64,000 nt of DNA from CAIWHR01 sp963717695 (GCA_963717695.1 CAVQWR010000006.1:1-64000), one strand, 5' to 3'. Positions 38,050-50,693 are shown, counted from the stretch's first letter. Translations and numbers: made by a program. The notes: generated from the letters alone by a model not told the origin.

Positions 38050-39288
38050 TCAGCGTGCGATGTCAGCGTTCGCCGGGACAGGGCCGCGACGGAAATGCTG
38101 CCATAGGAGGAAGAGCGCGATCGCCTGGAGCGCCGCGCTCACGTAGAACGTCGCGCCGATGCGCCAGTCGTTGGGCGGAAGGTGCGAGACGATCGCGAGG
38201 AGCGGCGTGCTGACGAGCGGCGCAATCACGAACATGATGCTGTTGATCGACGTCACGGCCGCCATCGACACGCCCTGCTCCTTCACGCCGACCGCCTTCG
38301 AGATCAGCGCCTGCAGCGCCGGGCCGGCCGCGAACGACAGGAAGTTGGCGACGATGATGACGTACATCACCCAACCCGCCGTGACGATCCCGTAGCAGAA
38401 GTAGGCGAGCGTCCCCGTCGCGAGGCCGGCGAAGGCGAGCCGCGCCTCGCCGAAGCGGCGCAGCAGCGGCGCCATCAGCCCGCCCTGCACGACCACGGCG
38501 ACGACACCGACGGTGAACAGCGCCCAGCCGTTGTCGCGCGGGCCCCACCCGAAGCGGAACGTCGTGTAGAGCACCCAGCTCACCTGCAGCATCAGCTGCG
38601 CGAGCACGGCGAGCGCGACGACGAAGACGAGCCCGCCGACGTTCGGACGGCGCATGAGACGCGGCAGCGCGGCCAGCGGATTCGCGCGGGCGAACGAGAA
38701 TTTGGAGCGCCGCTCCGGCGGCAGCGATTCGGGCACGGCGAGAAAGCCGTAGGTCGCGTTCAGCAGCGAGAGACCGGCCGCAACGTAGAACGGCAGGCGC
38801 AGGCTGACTTCGCCGAGAAGGCCGCCCGCCATCGGCCCGAAGATGAAGCCGAGACCGAACGCGGCGCCCAGTATGCCGAAACCCTTCGCTCGTTGCTCCG
38901 GGGGCGTCACGTCCGCCGCATAGGCATTCGCGACGGCGAAGCTCGCGCCGGCCGCGCCACCCAGCACGCGCGCCGCCAGCATCAGCGGAAGCGTCGGTGC
39001 GATCGCGAGCAGGAAGAAGTGCGTGCCGAGCCCCAGCAGCGACCACAGCAACAGCGGCCGTCGGCCGAAGCGATCGGACAATGCGCCAAGAAACGGCGCG
39101 CAGACGAACTGCATCAGCCCGTAGGTGATGACCAGCGCGCCGTACCAGTAGGACTGCATCTCGCGGTTGCCCGCGAGCTCGCCCACCAGCGCCGGCAGGA
39201 CGGGCAGCGCGATGCCGATGCCCAGCACGTCCACGAACACCGTGACGAAGATGAACGGCAGCGCGGGCCGTGCGCGTTTCAGGATCAT
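38050..39288 (-). CDS. MFS transporter, Tet/DHA1-like drug:H+ antiporter
   Basis: 412 residues with 12 predicted membrane segments. Motif A between TM2 and TM3 is GALSDRFGRRPLLL, TM5 motif C-like sequence is GLGFIFGPMAGGLLGE, and the N-terminus DVLGIGIALPVLPAL matches the tetracycline-efflux (TCR/TetA) branch. Substrate unknown; similarity to TetA does not show resistance. It lies 27 bp after guaB and 10 bp before guaA, so it is co-transcribed with purine synthesis, which hints at nucleoside, base or inhibitor export. Confidence 0.85.
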   Translation of the reverse strand: MILKRARPALPFIFVTVFVDVLGIGIALPVLPALVGELAGNREMQSYWYGALVITYGLMQFVCAPFLGALSDRFGRRPLLLWSLLGLGTHFFLLAIAPTLPLMLAARVLGGAAGASFAVANAYAADVTPPEQRAKGFGILGAAFGLGFIFGPMAGGLLGEVSLRLPFYVAAGLSLLNATYGFLAVPESLPPERRSKFSFARANPLAALPRLMRRPNVGGLVFVVALAVLAQLMLQVSWVLYTTFRFGWGPRDNGWALFTVGVVAVVVQGGLMAPLLRRFGEARLAFAGLATGTLAYFCYGIVTAGWVMYVIIVANFLSFAAGPALQALISKAVGVKEQGVSMAAVTSINSIMFVIAPLVSTPLLAIVSHLPPNDWRIGATFYVSAALQAIALFLLWQHFRRGPVPANADIAR

Positions 39289-39315
39289 GGGCGACCTGCC
39301 GCCGCCGGCACGCGG

Positions 39316-40782
39316 CTACTCGACACGGTAGTTCGGCGCTTCCTTGACGATCTGGACGTCGTGCACGTGCGATTCGCGGATGCCGGCCGATGTGATCTCG
39401 ACGAATTCGGCACGGGTGCGCAGCTCCTCGACGGTCGCGCAGCCGCAGTACCCCATCGCCGCCCGCAATCCGCCCATCAGCTGATGGATCACGTTGACGA
39501 CCGGGCCCTTGAACGGGACGCGCCCTTCGATGCCCTCGGGGACGAGCTTCTCGGCGTCGCCGAGCGCTTCCAGCTCCTGGAAATAGCGATCGGAGCTGCC
39601 CTGCTGCATCGCGCCGAGCGAGCCCATGCCGCGATAGCTCTTGTACGAGCGGCCCTGGAAGAGCTCGATGTCGCCCGGCGATTCCTCGGTACCGGCGAAG
39701 AGGCTGCCCATCATCACGATCGACGCGCCGGCGGCGATCGCCTTCGCGATGTCGCCGGAATAGCGCACGCCGCCGTCCGCAATCACCGGAACGCCCGCCT
39801 TGGCTGCGCCTTCGAGCGCGTACTGGATAGCCGTGATCTGCGGCACGCCCACCCCCGCGACGATACGGGTCGTGCAGATCGATCCCGGCCCGATGCCGAC
39901 CTTGACCGCGTCGGCGCCGTGATCGACGAGGGCCTGCGCGCCGGAAGCGGTGGCGATGTTGCCGCCGATGACCTGCACGTGCGGGTACGTCTTCTTGACC
40001 CACTGCACCCGGTCGAGCACGCCCTGCGAGTGGCCGTGCGCGGTATCGACGACGATGACGTCGACCCCCGCGCCAACCAGGGCCGCCACGCGCTCCTCGT
40101 TGTCCGCGGCAACGCCGACGGCGGCGCCGACCCGGAGCCGGCCCTGCTCGTCCTTGCACGCGTTCGGGTGCTCGGTCGCCTTCAGGATGTCCTTGACCGT
40201 GACGAGCCCGCGCAGCTCCATCGCGTCGTTGACGACCAGCACGCGCTCAAGACGGTGCCGGTGCATCAATTCCTTCGCCACCTCGAGATCGGCGCCTTCG
40301 GGCACGGTGACGAGCCGGTCGCGCGGGGTCATGATCTTCGACACGGGCTGGTCGAGATTGGTCTCGAACCGGAGGTCGCGATTGGTCACGATGCCGACCA
40401 CGCGCCCGCCGTCGACGACCGGCAGGCCGGAAAAGCGGTTGGCGCGCTTGAGCGCGAGCACGTCGCGCACCGACATCGTCGGCGGGATCGTGAGCGGGTC
40501 CTTGACGACGCCGCTCTCGAATCGCTTGACCTTCGCGACCTCCGCGGCCTGCATCGCCAGCGGCATGTTCTTGTGCACGATGCCAAGACCGCCCTCCTGC
40601 GCCAGCGCAATGGCGAGGCGCGCCTCGGTCACCGTGTCCATCGCGGCCGACACGAGGGGAATCTTGAGCGTGATGCTCCGGGTGAGCCGGGATTCTAGGC
40701 TGACGTCGCGGGGAACGATCGAGGAATGCGCGGGGACGAGGAGGACGTCGTCGAAGGTGAGCGCTTTCCGGACGACACGCAT
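39316..40782 (-). CDS. guaB: IMP dehydrogenase
   Basis: Oxidises IMP to XMP, the committed step to GMP. 488 residues: FDDVLLVPAHSS, two CBS domains (~95-205), DTAHGHSQGVLDRV, catalytic Cys loop GIGPGSICTTRIVAGVG and the flap RGMGSLGAMQQGSSDRYF. Intact. It has its own promoter (40808-40835) and AGGAG before the ATG; it heads a seven-gene operon down to ldcA. Confidence 0.96.
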   Translation of the reverse strand: MRVVRKALTFDDVLLVPAHSSIVPRDVSLESRLTRSITLKIPLVSAAMDTVTEARLAIALAQEGGLGIVHKNMPLAMQAAEVAKVKRFESGVVKDPLTIPPTMSVRDVLALKRANRFSGLPVVDGGRVVGIVTNRDLRFETNLDQPVSKIMTPRDRLVTVPEGADLEVAKELMHRHRLERVLVVNDAMELRGLVTVKDILKATEHPNACKDEQGRLRVGAAVGVAADNEERVAALVGAGVDVIVVDTAHGHSQGVLDRVQWVKKTYPHVQVIGGNIATASGAQALVDHGADAVKVGIGPGSICTTRIVAGVGVPQITAIQYALEGAAKAGVPVIADGGVRYSGDIAKAIAAGASIVMMGSLFAGTEESPGDIELFQGRSYKSYRGMGSLGAMQQGSSDRYFQELEALGDAEKLVPEGIEGRVPFKGPVVNVIHQLMGGLRAAMGYCGCATVEELRTRAEFVEITSAGIRESHVHDVQIVKEAPNYRVE

Positions 40783-40807
40783 GCATTTCTCCTATGCGCA
40801 AAAATCG

Positions 40808-40835
40808 ATTATACCCGCGTCGGGCCTCTTTCCAA
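40808..40835 (-). promoter_or_regulatory. Promoter of the guaB operon
   Basis: Minus strand: TTGGAA (40835-40830), a 16-base spacer, perfect TATAAT (40813-40808). Predicted start near 40801, leaving only ~19 untranslated bases with AGGAG before guaB. Confidence 0.65.
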
Positions 40836-40905
40836 ACCGGCGCGCCTCGCCCGCATGCCGACCGCGCGCCGCGACGGGCGTGAGGAACGGCGTCGGCCGC
40901 TCGGT

Positions 40906-40934
40906 TTGACGGGTCCGCGGCGTTGGATTACCTT
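40906..40934 (+). promoter_or_regulatory. Possible promoter of the DUF4124 gene
   Basis: TTGACG (40906-40911) and, after 17 bases, TACCTT (40929-40934). The -35 is good but the -10 matches only three of six positions. Confidence 0.35.
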
Positions 40935-40965
40935 GCCAACGTCATTAAACATGCGAGGAGGCGCC

Positions 40966-41475
40966 ATGCCCCTGCGAACGGCCGGTCATCCCCAGAAAAG
41001 CGCAGTGTGGCTGCGCCGGGGAGGTGCCTTGCTCGCGGCGCCGGCGATGCTCGCGCTGCTGGTCGCGGCAACGCCTGCCGCGGCCGCGCTCTACAAGTGG
41101 GTCGATGCCAGCGGCCACGTCGTGTACTCCGATCAACCCCCGCCGCCGGGAACGAAAAGCGAAGTGGTCACGTCCACGGCGGCGCCGCCGTCCAATCCGG
41201 ATGCCGTGAAGGACATGGCGAACCGTGATCTCGAGCAGAAGAAGCGCGTCGCACAGAAGGACCAGGACGAGAAGGCGGCCGAAAAGGCGCGCGCCGATGA
41301 AATGAAGAAGCGCGAAGCCTGCCAGACGCTGCGCGGCAACCTGCGCGTCATCCAGTCAGGCGATCCGCTCTACCGGGTCGACGAGAACGGCAAGCGCGTC
41401 GACATGGACGGCGCGGCGAAGGCGGCGGAACAGGAGCGCATCGAAAGAGTGCTGCGGGAGCAGTGCATGAGCTAG
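40966..41475 (+). CDS. DUF4124-domain exported protein
   Basis: 169 residues. An N-terminal signal peptide (MLALLVAATPAAA) is followed by the DUF4124 core LYKWVDASGHVVYSDQPPPP, then a charged coiled-coil segment (ANRDLEQKKRVAQKDQDEK). A short C-terminal part has two Cys (CQTLRGNLR; REQCMS). AGGAGG lies 5 bases before the ATG at 40966. Role unknown; such proteins often sit beside gua genes in betaproteobacteria. Confidence 0.82.
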   Translation: MPLRTAGHPQKSAVWLRRGGALLAAPAMLALLVAATPAAAALYKWVDASGHVVYSDQPPPPGTKSEVVTSTAAPPSNPDAVKDMANRDLEQKKRVAQKDQDEKAAEKARADEMKKREACQTLRGNLRVIQSGDPLYRVDENGKRVDMDGAAKAAEQERIERVLREQCMS

Positions 41476-41494
41476 CGCGTGCCTGGCGCGGGAA

Positions 41495-41529
41495 ACAAAA
41501 ACGGCGGCCTGCGGGCCGCCGTCCTTTTT
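41495..41529. terminator. Bidirectional intrinsic terminator between DUF4124 gene and ppiD
   Basis: A 9-bp stem ACGGCGGCC/GGCCGCCGT (41501-41509 and 41514-41522) with a 4-base loop is flanked by A residues on the left and by CC plus five T on the right, so it can end both convergent transcripts. Confidence 0.88.
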
Positions 41530-41555
41530 GCGCGGGGGCGTGCCCCCCCCTCGGG

Positions 41556-43457
41556 TCACTTCTTCTCGAGATTGGCCTGATTGATCTTGATGTCCGCCTT
41601 CGACTTCAGCGTCGCCACGTAGGCGTCGAAGATCTCGCGGCTCTGCATCTCGCTGATGCGCGCTGCCGCGGCGGCGAGCTTCGCCGGATCGGGCGGCGGC
41701 GGCGTGATCGCGTTGACGATCTTGTAGATCGAGTAGCCGCCACGCTCGTTCACCGCTCCGACGTAGTGCGGCAGCTTCGCCGGATCGGCCGCGAAGATCT
41801 TGAGCGTCGCCTCCGGCGGGAAGCCGGGCTGCATCTGGTTGCGGCGCAGCGTCACCGGGGCGCCGAACGTGATGCCTTCGGCCTTGTCGGTCTTGCCGGC
41901 CTCGAGCGCCGCGAGCTTCTCGCGGCCGCGGGCCTGGGCGAGCTCGCTTGCCTGCTTCGCGACGAGCTGCCGCTGGATCTCGTCCTTCACCTGCTCGAAC
42001 GGCCGCGGTGCCGCCGGCTTGTACTCGATGACGCGGCCGGCGATCAGCGTGTTGGGACCGATCTCGATCGCCTCCGTGTTGCGCTTCGCCGCCAGCGACT
42101 CGGGCGCCCACAGCGTCTCGATGAACTTGGCGTTGCCCAGCGCAAGCTCCTGCGCCTTGGCGCGCGTGACGAGGCCCGAGGTCTTGACCGTGAGGTTCAA
42201 TGCCTTCGCGACACCCGCGAGCGAATCAGCCTGCTCGTAGACGAGGTTCTGGAACTGGTCCGCCGCCGCGGCGAACTTCTGCATCACCTTCTGCTTCCTG
42301 AGGTCGGCCTCGATCTGGGGACGCACTTCATCGAGCGACCGCGCGCGCATCGGCGTGACGCCCTCGACCTTGATCACGTGGTAGCCGAAGTCCGTCTCGA
42401 CGGGGCCCACGATGTCGCCCGGCTTCGCCGCGAACACCGCGTCGTCGAACGCCTTCACCATCGTGCCGCGCGGGTTGCTGCCGAGCTCGCCGCCTTGCGC
42501 CGCCGACCCCGGATCCTGCGAGTACTGCTTCGCAAGCTCCGCGAACTTCGCCGGGTTTGCCTTCACCTGCGCGAGGATGTCCTCGGCCTTCTTCTTCGCC
42601 GCTGCCTTGTCGGAAGCGGCCGCGTCCGGCTTGACCGCGATCAGGATGTGCGCCGCCTGCCGCTGCTCCTCCTGCGTGTACTGCTTCGATTGTGCCGCGT
42701 ACTGCGCCTTCACCTCGTCGGGCGTCACCGACACGTCAGCCGCCAGCGCGTCGGGCGTCAGGATCACGTATTCGAAGTTCACTTCCTCGGGCGTCTTGAA
42801 TAGAGCCGCGTTGGCGTCGTAGTACGCCTTCACCGCCGCGGCGTCGACCTTGACGTCGTGCGCGAAGGGCTCGGCGTCGATCGTCGCCACCGCGACCTCG
42901 CGCGCCTGCTCGAGCAGGGTGACGAACGCGACTTTCGTCGGGCCGGCGACGATGCTGCCGCGCGCGATCGGGTCGACGAAGCGCTCGCCGAGGATCTGCC
43001 GGCGGATGCTCTCCTCGTACGCGGTCTCGGGCACGCGCGCCCCGTCGAGCGCCGCCTTGTACGCCTCGAGCGAGAACTTGCCGCCCACCTGGAAGCGGGG
43101 ATCCGCGGCGATCTGGTCGACGACCTGCGCGCTCGTCACGCGGAAATGCAGGTCGTCGCCCTTCTTCTCGATGAGACGCTGGCGAATGAGCTGCTGCAGG
43201 ATCTGGTACCGGACCTCGGGATTGTCGAACATCGCAGGGTCGAACGGGCGCTGCGCGCGCGTCAGGTTCTCCTGCTGGTCGCGCAGCGACTGCGTGAACT
43301 CGGCCTGCGTGATGCGCCCGCCCTTGTAGGTGGCGACGTCGGCGGCGGTGTCGCCGCTGCGGAAATAATAGTCGACGCCGAAGAAGGCGAATGGCAGCGA
43401 GATCAGCGCGAGGATGAGCTGCGCGATGCGCTTGTGCTTGTGGAGAAGATCGTACAT
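41556..43457 (-). CDS. ppiD: PpiD-like periplasmic SurA/parvulin peptidyl-prolyl isomerase
   Basis: 633 residues anchored by one N-terminal helix (AQLILALISLPFAFFGVDYY) with the rest periplasmic. A SurA_N-like chaperone region (~25-170) precedes a parvulin domain (~260-370: AAHILIAVKP, GSAAQGGELGSNPRGTMV, TDFGYHVIKVEGV). It assists folding of proteins leaving the Sec channel. I take MYDLLHKHKR at 43457 rather than the ATG at 43478. It follows the tRNA terminator. Confidence 0.9.
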   Translation of the reverse strand: MYDLLHKHKRIAQLILALISLPFAFFGVDYYFRSGDTAADVATYKGGRITQAEFTQSLRDQQENLTRAQRPFDPAMFDNPEVRYQILQQLIRQRLIEKKGDDLHFRVTSAQVVDQIAADPRFQVGGKFSLEAYKAALDGARVPETAYEESIRRQILGERFVDPIARGSIVAGPTKVAFVTLLEQAREVAVATIDAEPFAHDVKVDAAAVKAYYDANAALFKTPEEVNFEYVILTPDALAADVSVTPDEVKAQYAAQSKQYTQEEQRQAAHILIAVKPDAAASDKAAAKKKAEDILAQVKANPAKFAELAKQYSQDPGSAAQGGELGSNPRGTMVKAFDDAVFAAKPGDIVGPVETDFGYHVIKVEGVTPMRARSLDEVRPQIEADLRKQKVMQKFAAAADQFQNLVYEQADSLAGVAKALNLTVKTSGLVTRAKAQELALGNAKFIETLWAPESLAAKRNTEAIEIGPNTLIAGRVIEYKPAAPRPFEQVKDEIQRQLVAKQASELAQARGREKLAALEAGKTDKAEGITFGAPVTLRRNQMQPGFPPEATLKIFAADPAKLPHYVGAVNERGGYSIYKIVNAITPPPPDPAKLAAAAARISEMQSREIFDAYVATLKSKADIKINQANLEKK

Positions 43458-43523
43458 GCGTCGGAACTCGCTTCGCACGCCGCCGTGCGGCCGCCGGATG
43501 GGCGGCCCCGTGGGGCGGCAATC

Positions 43524-43548
43524 AAAAAGGGCGAACTCGCGTTCGCCC
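43524..43548 (-). terminator. Intrinsic terminator after tRNA-Asp
   Basis: Minus strand: perfect 8-bp stem GGGCGAAC-GCGA-GTTCGCCC (43548-43529) followed by five T (43528-43524). It ends the hupB/tRNA transcript before ppiD. Confidence 0.88.
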
Positions 43549-43557
43549 CTTGTTTAT

Positions 43558-43634
43558 TGGCGGAGTGGACGGGACTCGAACCCGCGACCCCCGGCGTGAC
43601 AGGCCGGTATTCTAACCAACTGAACTACCACTCC
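43558..43634 (-). tRNA. tRNA-Asp (GTC)
   Basis: 77-base cloverleaf: acceptor GGAGTGG/CCACTCC, D-arm TAGTTCAGTTGGTTAGAA, anticodon loop CTGTCAC (GTC), T-arm GGGTTCGAGTCCC, and an encoded 3' CCA. Confidence 0.97.
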
Positions 43635-43659
43635 GATTTCGATCCGCGTCCTGCGATGC

Positions 43660-43711
43660 TGCAACTGCATTTTGCAACTGCATTTTGCAACTGCATCCTG
43701 CAACTGCATCG
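43660..43711. repeat. Four 13-bp tandem repeats between two tRNA genes
   Basis: Units TGCAACTGCATTT, TGCAACTGCATTT, TGCAACTGCATCC and TGCAACTGCATCG run head to tail at 43660, 43673, 43686 and 43699. Each unit contains TGCA-N2-TGCA, a near-palindrome. They lie in the tRNA-Val/tRNA-Asp spacer. Confidence 0.95.
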
Positions 43712-43733
43712 ACGATGACGCCCTCAATGCACT

Positions 43734-43809
43734 TGGTGGGTGCTGACGGGGTCGAACCGCCGACATTCGCCTTGTAAGGGCGACGCTCTACCAACTGAGC
43801 TAAGCACCC
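43734..43809 (-). tRNA. tRNA-Val (TAC)
   Basis: 76-base cloverleaf: acceptor GGGTGCT/AGCACCC, D-arm TAGCTCAGTTGGTAGAG, anticodon loop CTTACAA (TAC), T-arm GCGGTTCGACCCCGT, encoded CCA. Confidence 0.97.
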
Positions 43810-43859
43810 GACGAACGGCCGGCGGCGGAAACACCGCCACGCGCCGGAAAATCAACGCG

Positions 43860-44132
43860 TTAGTTTACCGCATCCTTCAGCGCTTTGCCAGCGCGGAACT
43901 TGGGAACCTTCGCGGCACGGATCTTGATGGGCTCGTTCGTGCGCGGGTTGCGTCCGGCGCGCGCGCTGCGCTTGCCGACGAAGAACGAGCCGAAGCCGAC
44001 CAGCGTCACGACGTCGCCCTTTTTGAGCGAGCCCTTGATCGAACTCACGACGGCGTCGAGCGCCCGTCCCGCAGCGGCTTTCGAGATGTCGGCATGCCGT
44101 GCGATCGAGTCGATCATTTCGGATTTGTTCAC
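43860..44132 (-). CDS. hupB: DNA-binding protein HU-beta
   Basis: 90 residues, exact family length: MNKSEMIDSIARHADISKAA, GDVVTLVGFGSFFVGKRSAR, the DNA-intercalating GRNPRTNEPIKI and FRAGKALKDAVN. Nucleoid protein. It lies downstream of lon as in E. coli, with its own strong promoter and a ~92 nt leader; tRNA-Val begins 50 bp further on. Confidence 0.96.
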   Translation of the reverse strand: MNKSEMIDSIARHADISKAAAGRALDAVVSSIKGSLKKGDVVTLVGFGSFFVGKRSARAGRNPRTNEPIKIRAAKVPKFRAGKALKDAVN

Positions 44133-44230
44133 GAATGTCCCCTGGTGAATGCGCCCGCGCGACCGGCGGGCGCCGTTTTCGTCGGACGAGGTGTCGGGAA
44201 GCCCGCGACGGAATGCCGGGCCGGAGGAAC

Positions 44231-44260
44231 GTTATAGCAACCGCGATTTCCGACTGTCAA
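44231..44260 (-). promoter_or_regulatory. Strong promoter of hupB
   Basis: Minus strand: perfect -35 TTGACA (44260-44255), an 18-base spacer, TATAAC (44236-44231; five of six). Confidence 0.8.
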
Positions 44261-44353
44261 GCGTGCTGTCGCGTGCGCGTTCGGATCGCCGCATGCACGC
44301 GACGCACGGAACCGTTGGGCGGCCCCGTGCGTCGTGCATCACAACGTGTGACG

Positions 44354-46793
<2,440 letters not shown>

Positions 46794-46823
46794 TGCGAGT
46801 CTCGTGTAGGGGGTACGTATGCA

Positions 46824-46851
46824 AAATGGGGCCGTCGGGCCCAACTGTCAA
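46824..46851 (-). promoter_or_regulatory. Sigma-32-like heat-shock promoter of lon
   Basis: Minus strand: CCCCATTT (46831-46824) matches the sigma-32 -10 consensus CCCCATnT perfectly. TTGACA (46851-46846) lies 14 bases upstream, a fair match to the sigma-32 -35 (CTTGAA) with its normal 13-15 spacing. The same TTGACA with CATTTT could also act as a weak sigma-70 promoter. Confidence 0.65.
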
Positions 46852-47265
46852 TACGACCGCTGAAAAAGCTACAAATTCCTCATCGGCTCAGCGTGTTGCA
46901 TACAACGATCGCGGGGCTCCGACCCGGGTCGCATCCCCTTGTTCGGCGAACGGAACCGCCTGCGGGTAGTTGTCCCCGATCGCGGGATTCGGAAGGAATC
47001 CTTGGAAATCACGGTATTGGCGCGCAAACCGCGATTTGCGCCACCTCTACCGTTACATTTCTTTGACGCCGCGATTCATTCAGGCGCCCGCCCATCAGAC
47101 GCAGCCGCCGCCTGTCGCGCCGAAGCCGCGCCCGTTAAGCGGCGCCGCTGAAGTCAATCGGGGGTGATGCAAAACGCCGGCGCCGCTTCAACGGACGCAG
47201 GTGTTGGGTCGCCGCGGCTCCCCGTTCAATCGGATTCAGTTGCATCGCCCGCGGCGACGCAACAA
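46852..47265. other. Long lon-clpX intergenic region
   Basis: About 410 bp with no supported gene. It should carry the clpX terminator on the minus strand; the nearest candidates are GC-rich inverted segments around 47135-47200, without a clear T run. A small dyad GGATTC-GGAAG-GAATCC lies near 46984-47000. Content between these is unexplained. Confidence 0.45.
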
Positions 47266-48534
<1,269 letters not shown>

Positions 48535-48602
48535 CTTTTTCCGCAAATTGCCGGGGCGCAGCCGGGAACCAAGCCCGGGCGATGCGCCCCCTCGATCCGA
48601 CT

Positions 48603-49215
48603 TTACCCGCCCTCGGCCCGCTTCTGCAAGACCTTGTCGATCAAGCCGAACTTCACGGCTTCGTCGGCAGTGAGGAAATTGTCACGATCGGTCTCGCGCG
48701 AAATGTCCTCGATCGAGCGCCCCGTGTGCAGCGCCATCAGCCGGTTGAGCCGCTCGCGCAGCGAAAGAATGTACTTGGCGTGGATCTCGATGTCGGAGGC
48801 CTGGCCCTGGAACCCGCCCAGCGGCTGATGGATCATCACCGTGGAATTGGGCAGCGCGAAGCGCTTGCCCTTGGCGCCGGCCGCGAGCAGGAACGCGCCC
48901 ATGCTCGCCGCCATGCCGATGCACGGTCGTCGACACGTCGGGCTTGATGAACTGCATCGTGTCGTAGATCGCCATGCCCGCGGCGATCGAGCCGCCCGGC
49001 GAGTTGATGTAGAAGTGGATGTCCTTGTCCGGATTCTCGGACTCGAGGAAGAGCATCTGCGCCACGACGAGATTCGCCGTGTTCTCCTCGACCGGCCCGA
49101 CGAGGAACACGACGCGCTCCTTGAGCAGGCGCGAGTAGATGTCGTACGCGCGCTCGCCGCGTCCGCTCTGTTCGATGACCATCGGAATCAGGCCGAGGCC
49201 CTGGGGTGATTTCAT
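48603..49215 (-). CDS. clpP: ClpP protease subunit (one frameshift)
   Basis: Serine peptidase ring of ClpXP. Seen: LIPMVIEQSGRGERAYDIYS, FLESENPDKDIHFYINSPGG, nucleophile Ser in MAASMGAFLLAAGAKGKR, His in MIHQPLGGFQGQ and the Asp-bearing RETDRDNFLTADEA. The frame breaks near 48927; removing one base gives DVSTTCIGMAASM, as in other ClpP. Corrected ~203 residues. The start at 49215 fits the family and the predicted transcript start near 49240, which would exclude the ATG at 49248. Confidence 0.92.
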
Positions 49216-49246
49216 GTTCGTCCCGTCCATTCGGTTCGTTGGCGCC

Positions 49247-49252
49247 ATTGTA
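49247..49252 (-). promoter_or_regulatory. Candidate -10 box of clpP
   Basis: Minus strand TACAAT (five of six) about 35 bases before the clpP start; no good -35 at 16-18 bases. Confidence 0.35.
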
Positions 49253-49354
49253 GTGCGGACCGGACAGGCGCTACGTGCGCTGCCGGGTGGTGCCGCTGCG
49301 GGTGACGCGCCGCGCGCGCTGCAGACGGGTGCACCAAGGCTGCCTGAGGTCCGG

Positions 49355-49369
49355 TACTGTGGACCACAG
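49355..49369. promoter_or_regulatory. 15-bp perfect dyad upstream of clpP
   Basis: ACTGTGG-A-CCACAGT is a perfect inverted repeat with a one-base centre, too tight for an RNA hairpin loop but suited to a dimeric DNA-binding protein. It lies between tig and clpP, ~100 bp upstream of the candidate clpP -10. Confidence 0.4.
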
Positions 49370-49379
49370 TCCGCGTCGC

Positions 49380-50693
49380 TCAGCTGCCCGTCGGCCCCAT
49401 CAGCTCGGCGAACGTGGCCGGCTTGTCCTCGACCTTCGCCCGCGCGAGCACCCAGTCCACTACGTTGCGCTCGAGGGCCTGCATTTCAAACTCGGCCAGG
49501 CGCTCCGGCTTTTCGTAATGCCACCGGACGACGGCCTCGGGCTGCTCGAACGTCTGCGCGGCCTCCTCGACGACGGCGCGCACCTGCTCGGGCCGCGCCT
49601 GCAGCTTTTCGTTGCGGACCACCTCGGCGACGACGAGCCCGAGCGCAACGCGCTCCTCGGCGTTCGGCCGGAAGAGATCGGGCGACAGCGCGAGCTCCGA
49701 AGGCTTCGCGCCCTTCTGCGCGAGGTCGGCGGCCATCCGCTGCGCCATGTTCTGCGCTTCGGCCTCGACCAGCGACTTCGGTATCGCGAACTCCGCCTTG
49801 CGCCGCAGCGCCGACAGCGCCTGCCCGCGCACCTTCGCCTCGATCTTGCGCTTGAGCTCGAGCCTGAGGTTCGCCTCGACCTCGGACCGGAGGTCGTCGA
49901 CGCTCCCGCTCGCGATGCCGAAGGCCAGCGCGAACGCGCGCGTCGACGCGGCGGCACGTGCGGCTCCGAGACGACCTTCGCCGTCAGCGTGAACTCGGCG
50001 TGCTTACCCGCAACTTCCTTGCCGTGGTAATCGGCCGGGAACGTGAGGCCGAAGGTCTTCGTCTCGCCTTCGGCAATGCCCGTCACGGCGGCCTCGAACT
50101 CGGGCAGCATCGCCGCCTCGCCGATGACGATCGCGAAATCCTTCGCCTGCCCGCCGGGGAATTCCACGCCGTCGATCCGTCCCGTGAAATCGACGATCAC
50201 GCGATCGCCGCTCGCCGCGGGCCGGTTCACGTGTTCGTAGCGGTGCGCTGCTTGCACAGCACGTCGAGCGTGTGGTCGATGTCTGTCGGGACCGACGGCC
50301 GCGACGGGCCGCTCGATGACGACGTCGGAGAGATCGCCGACGCGGACCTCCGGGTAGACCTCGAAGATCGCCGAGAACTCGAGCTGGTCCGGCGCCGACG
50401 CGTCCTGGCGCGGCTCGATGCGCGGATTGCCGGCGACCCGCAGGTTCTGCGCGCGGATCGCGTCGCTGAACGTCGACTGCAGCGCGTCGGAGATGACGTC
50501 GGAGCGCACCTGGCCGCCGTACTGCGGCCAGCACCATCTTCATCGGCACCTTGCCCGGGCGAAAGCCGGCGATCTTCACGTTCTTGGCGAGGCGCTTCAG
50601 CCGCTTGTCGACCTCGCTCTCGATCTCCGCCAGCGGAACCGCCATGTTGAGGCGCCGCTCGAGCTGGCCGATCGTTTCCAGGCTGGTTTGCAT
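49380..50693 (-). CDS. tig: Trigger factor (at least four frameshifts)
   Basis: Ribosome-bound chaperone and prolyl isomerase. The pieces in order are: ribosome-binding domain with NVKIAGFRPGKVPMKMV (GFRxGK signature); VRSDVISDALQSTF; SAIFEVYPEVRVGDL; FKBP-like domain GDRVIVDFTGRIDGVEFPGG and MLPEFEAAVTGIAEGETK; C-terminal arms FAIPKSLVEAEAQNMAQRM and NVVDWVLARAKVEDK. Frame switches fall near 50525, 50285, 50255 and 49945; the first two need one base removed, the third one added, the last is unresolved. Corrected length ~437 residues. Start MQTSLETIGQLER at 50693. Confidence 0.88.

Noticed and set aside
43660..43711. CRISPR array
   Set aside because: The 13-bp units are directly tandem with no spacers, and no cas gene is nearby. 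The NHL repeats are likewise coding, not CRISPR.
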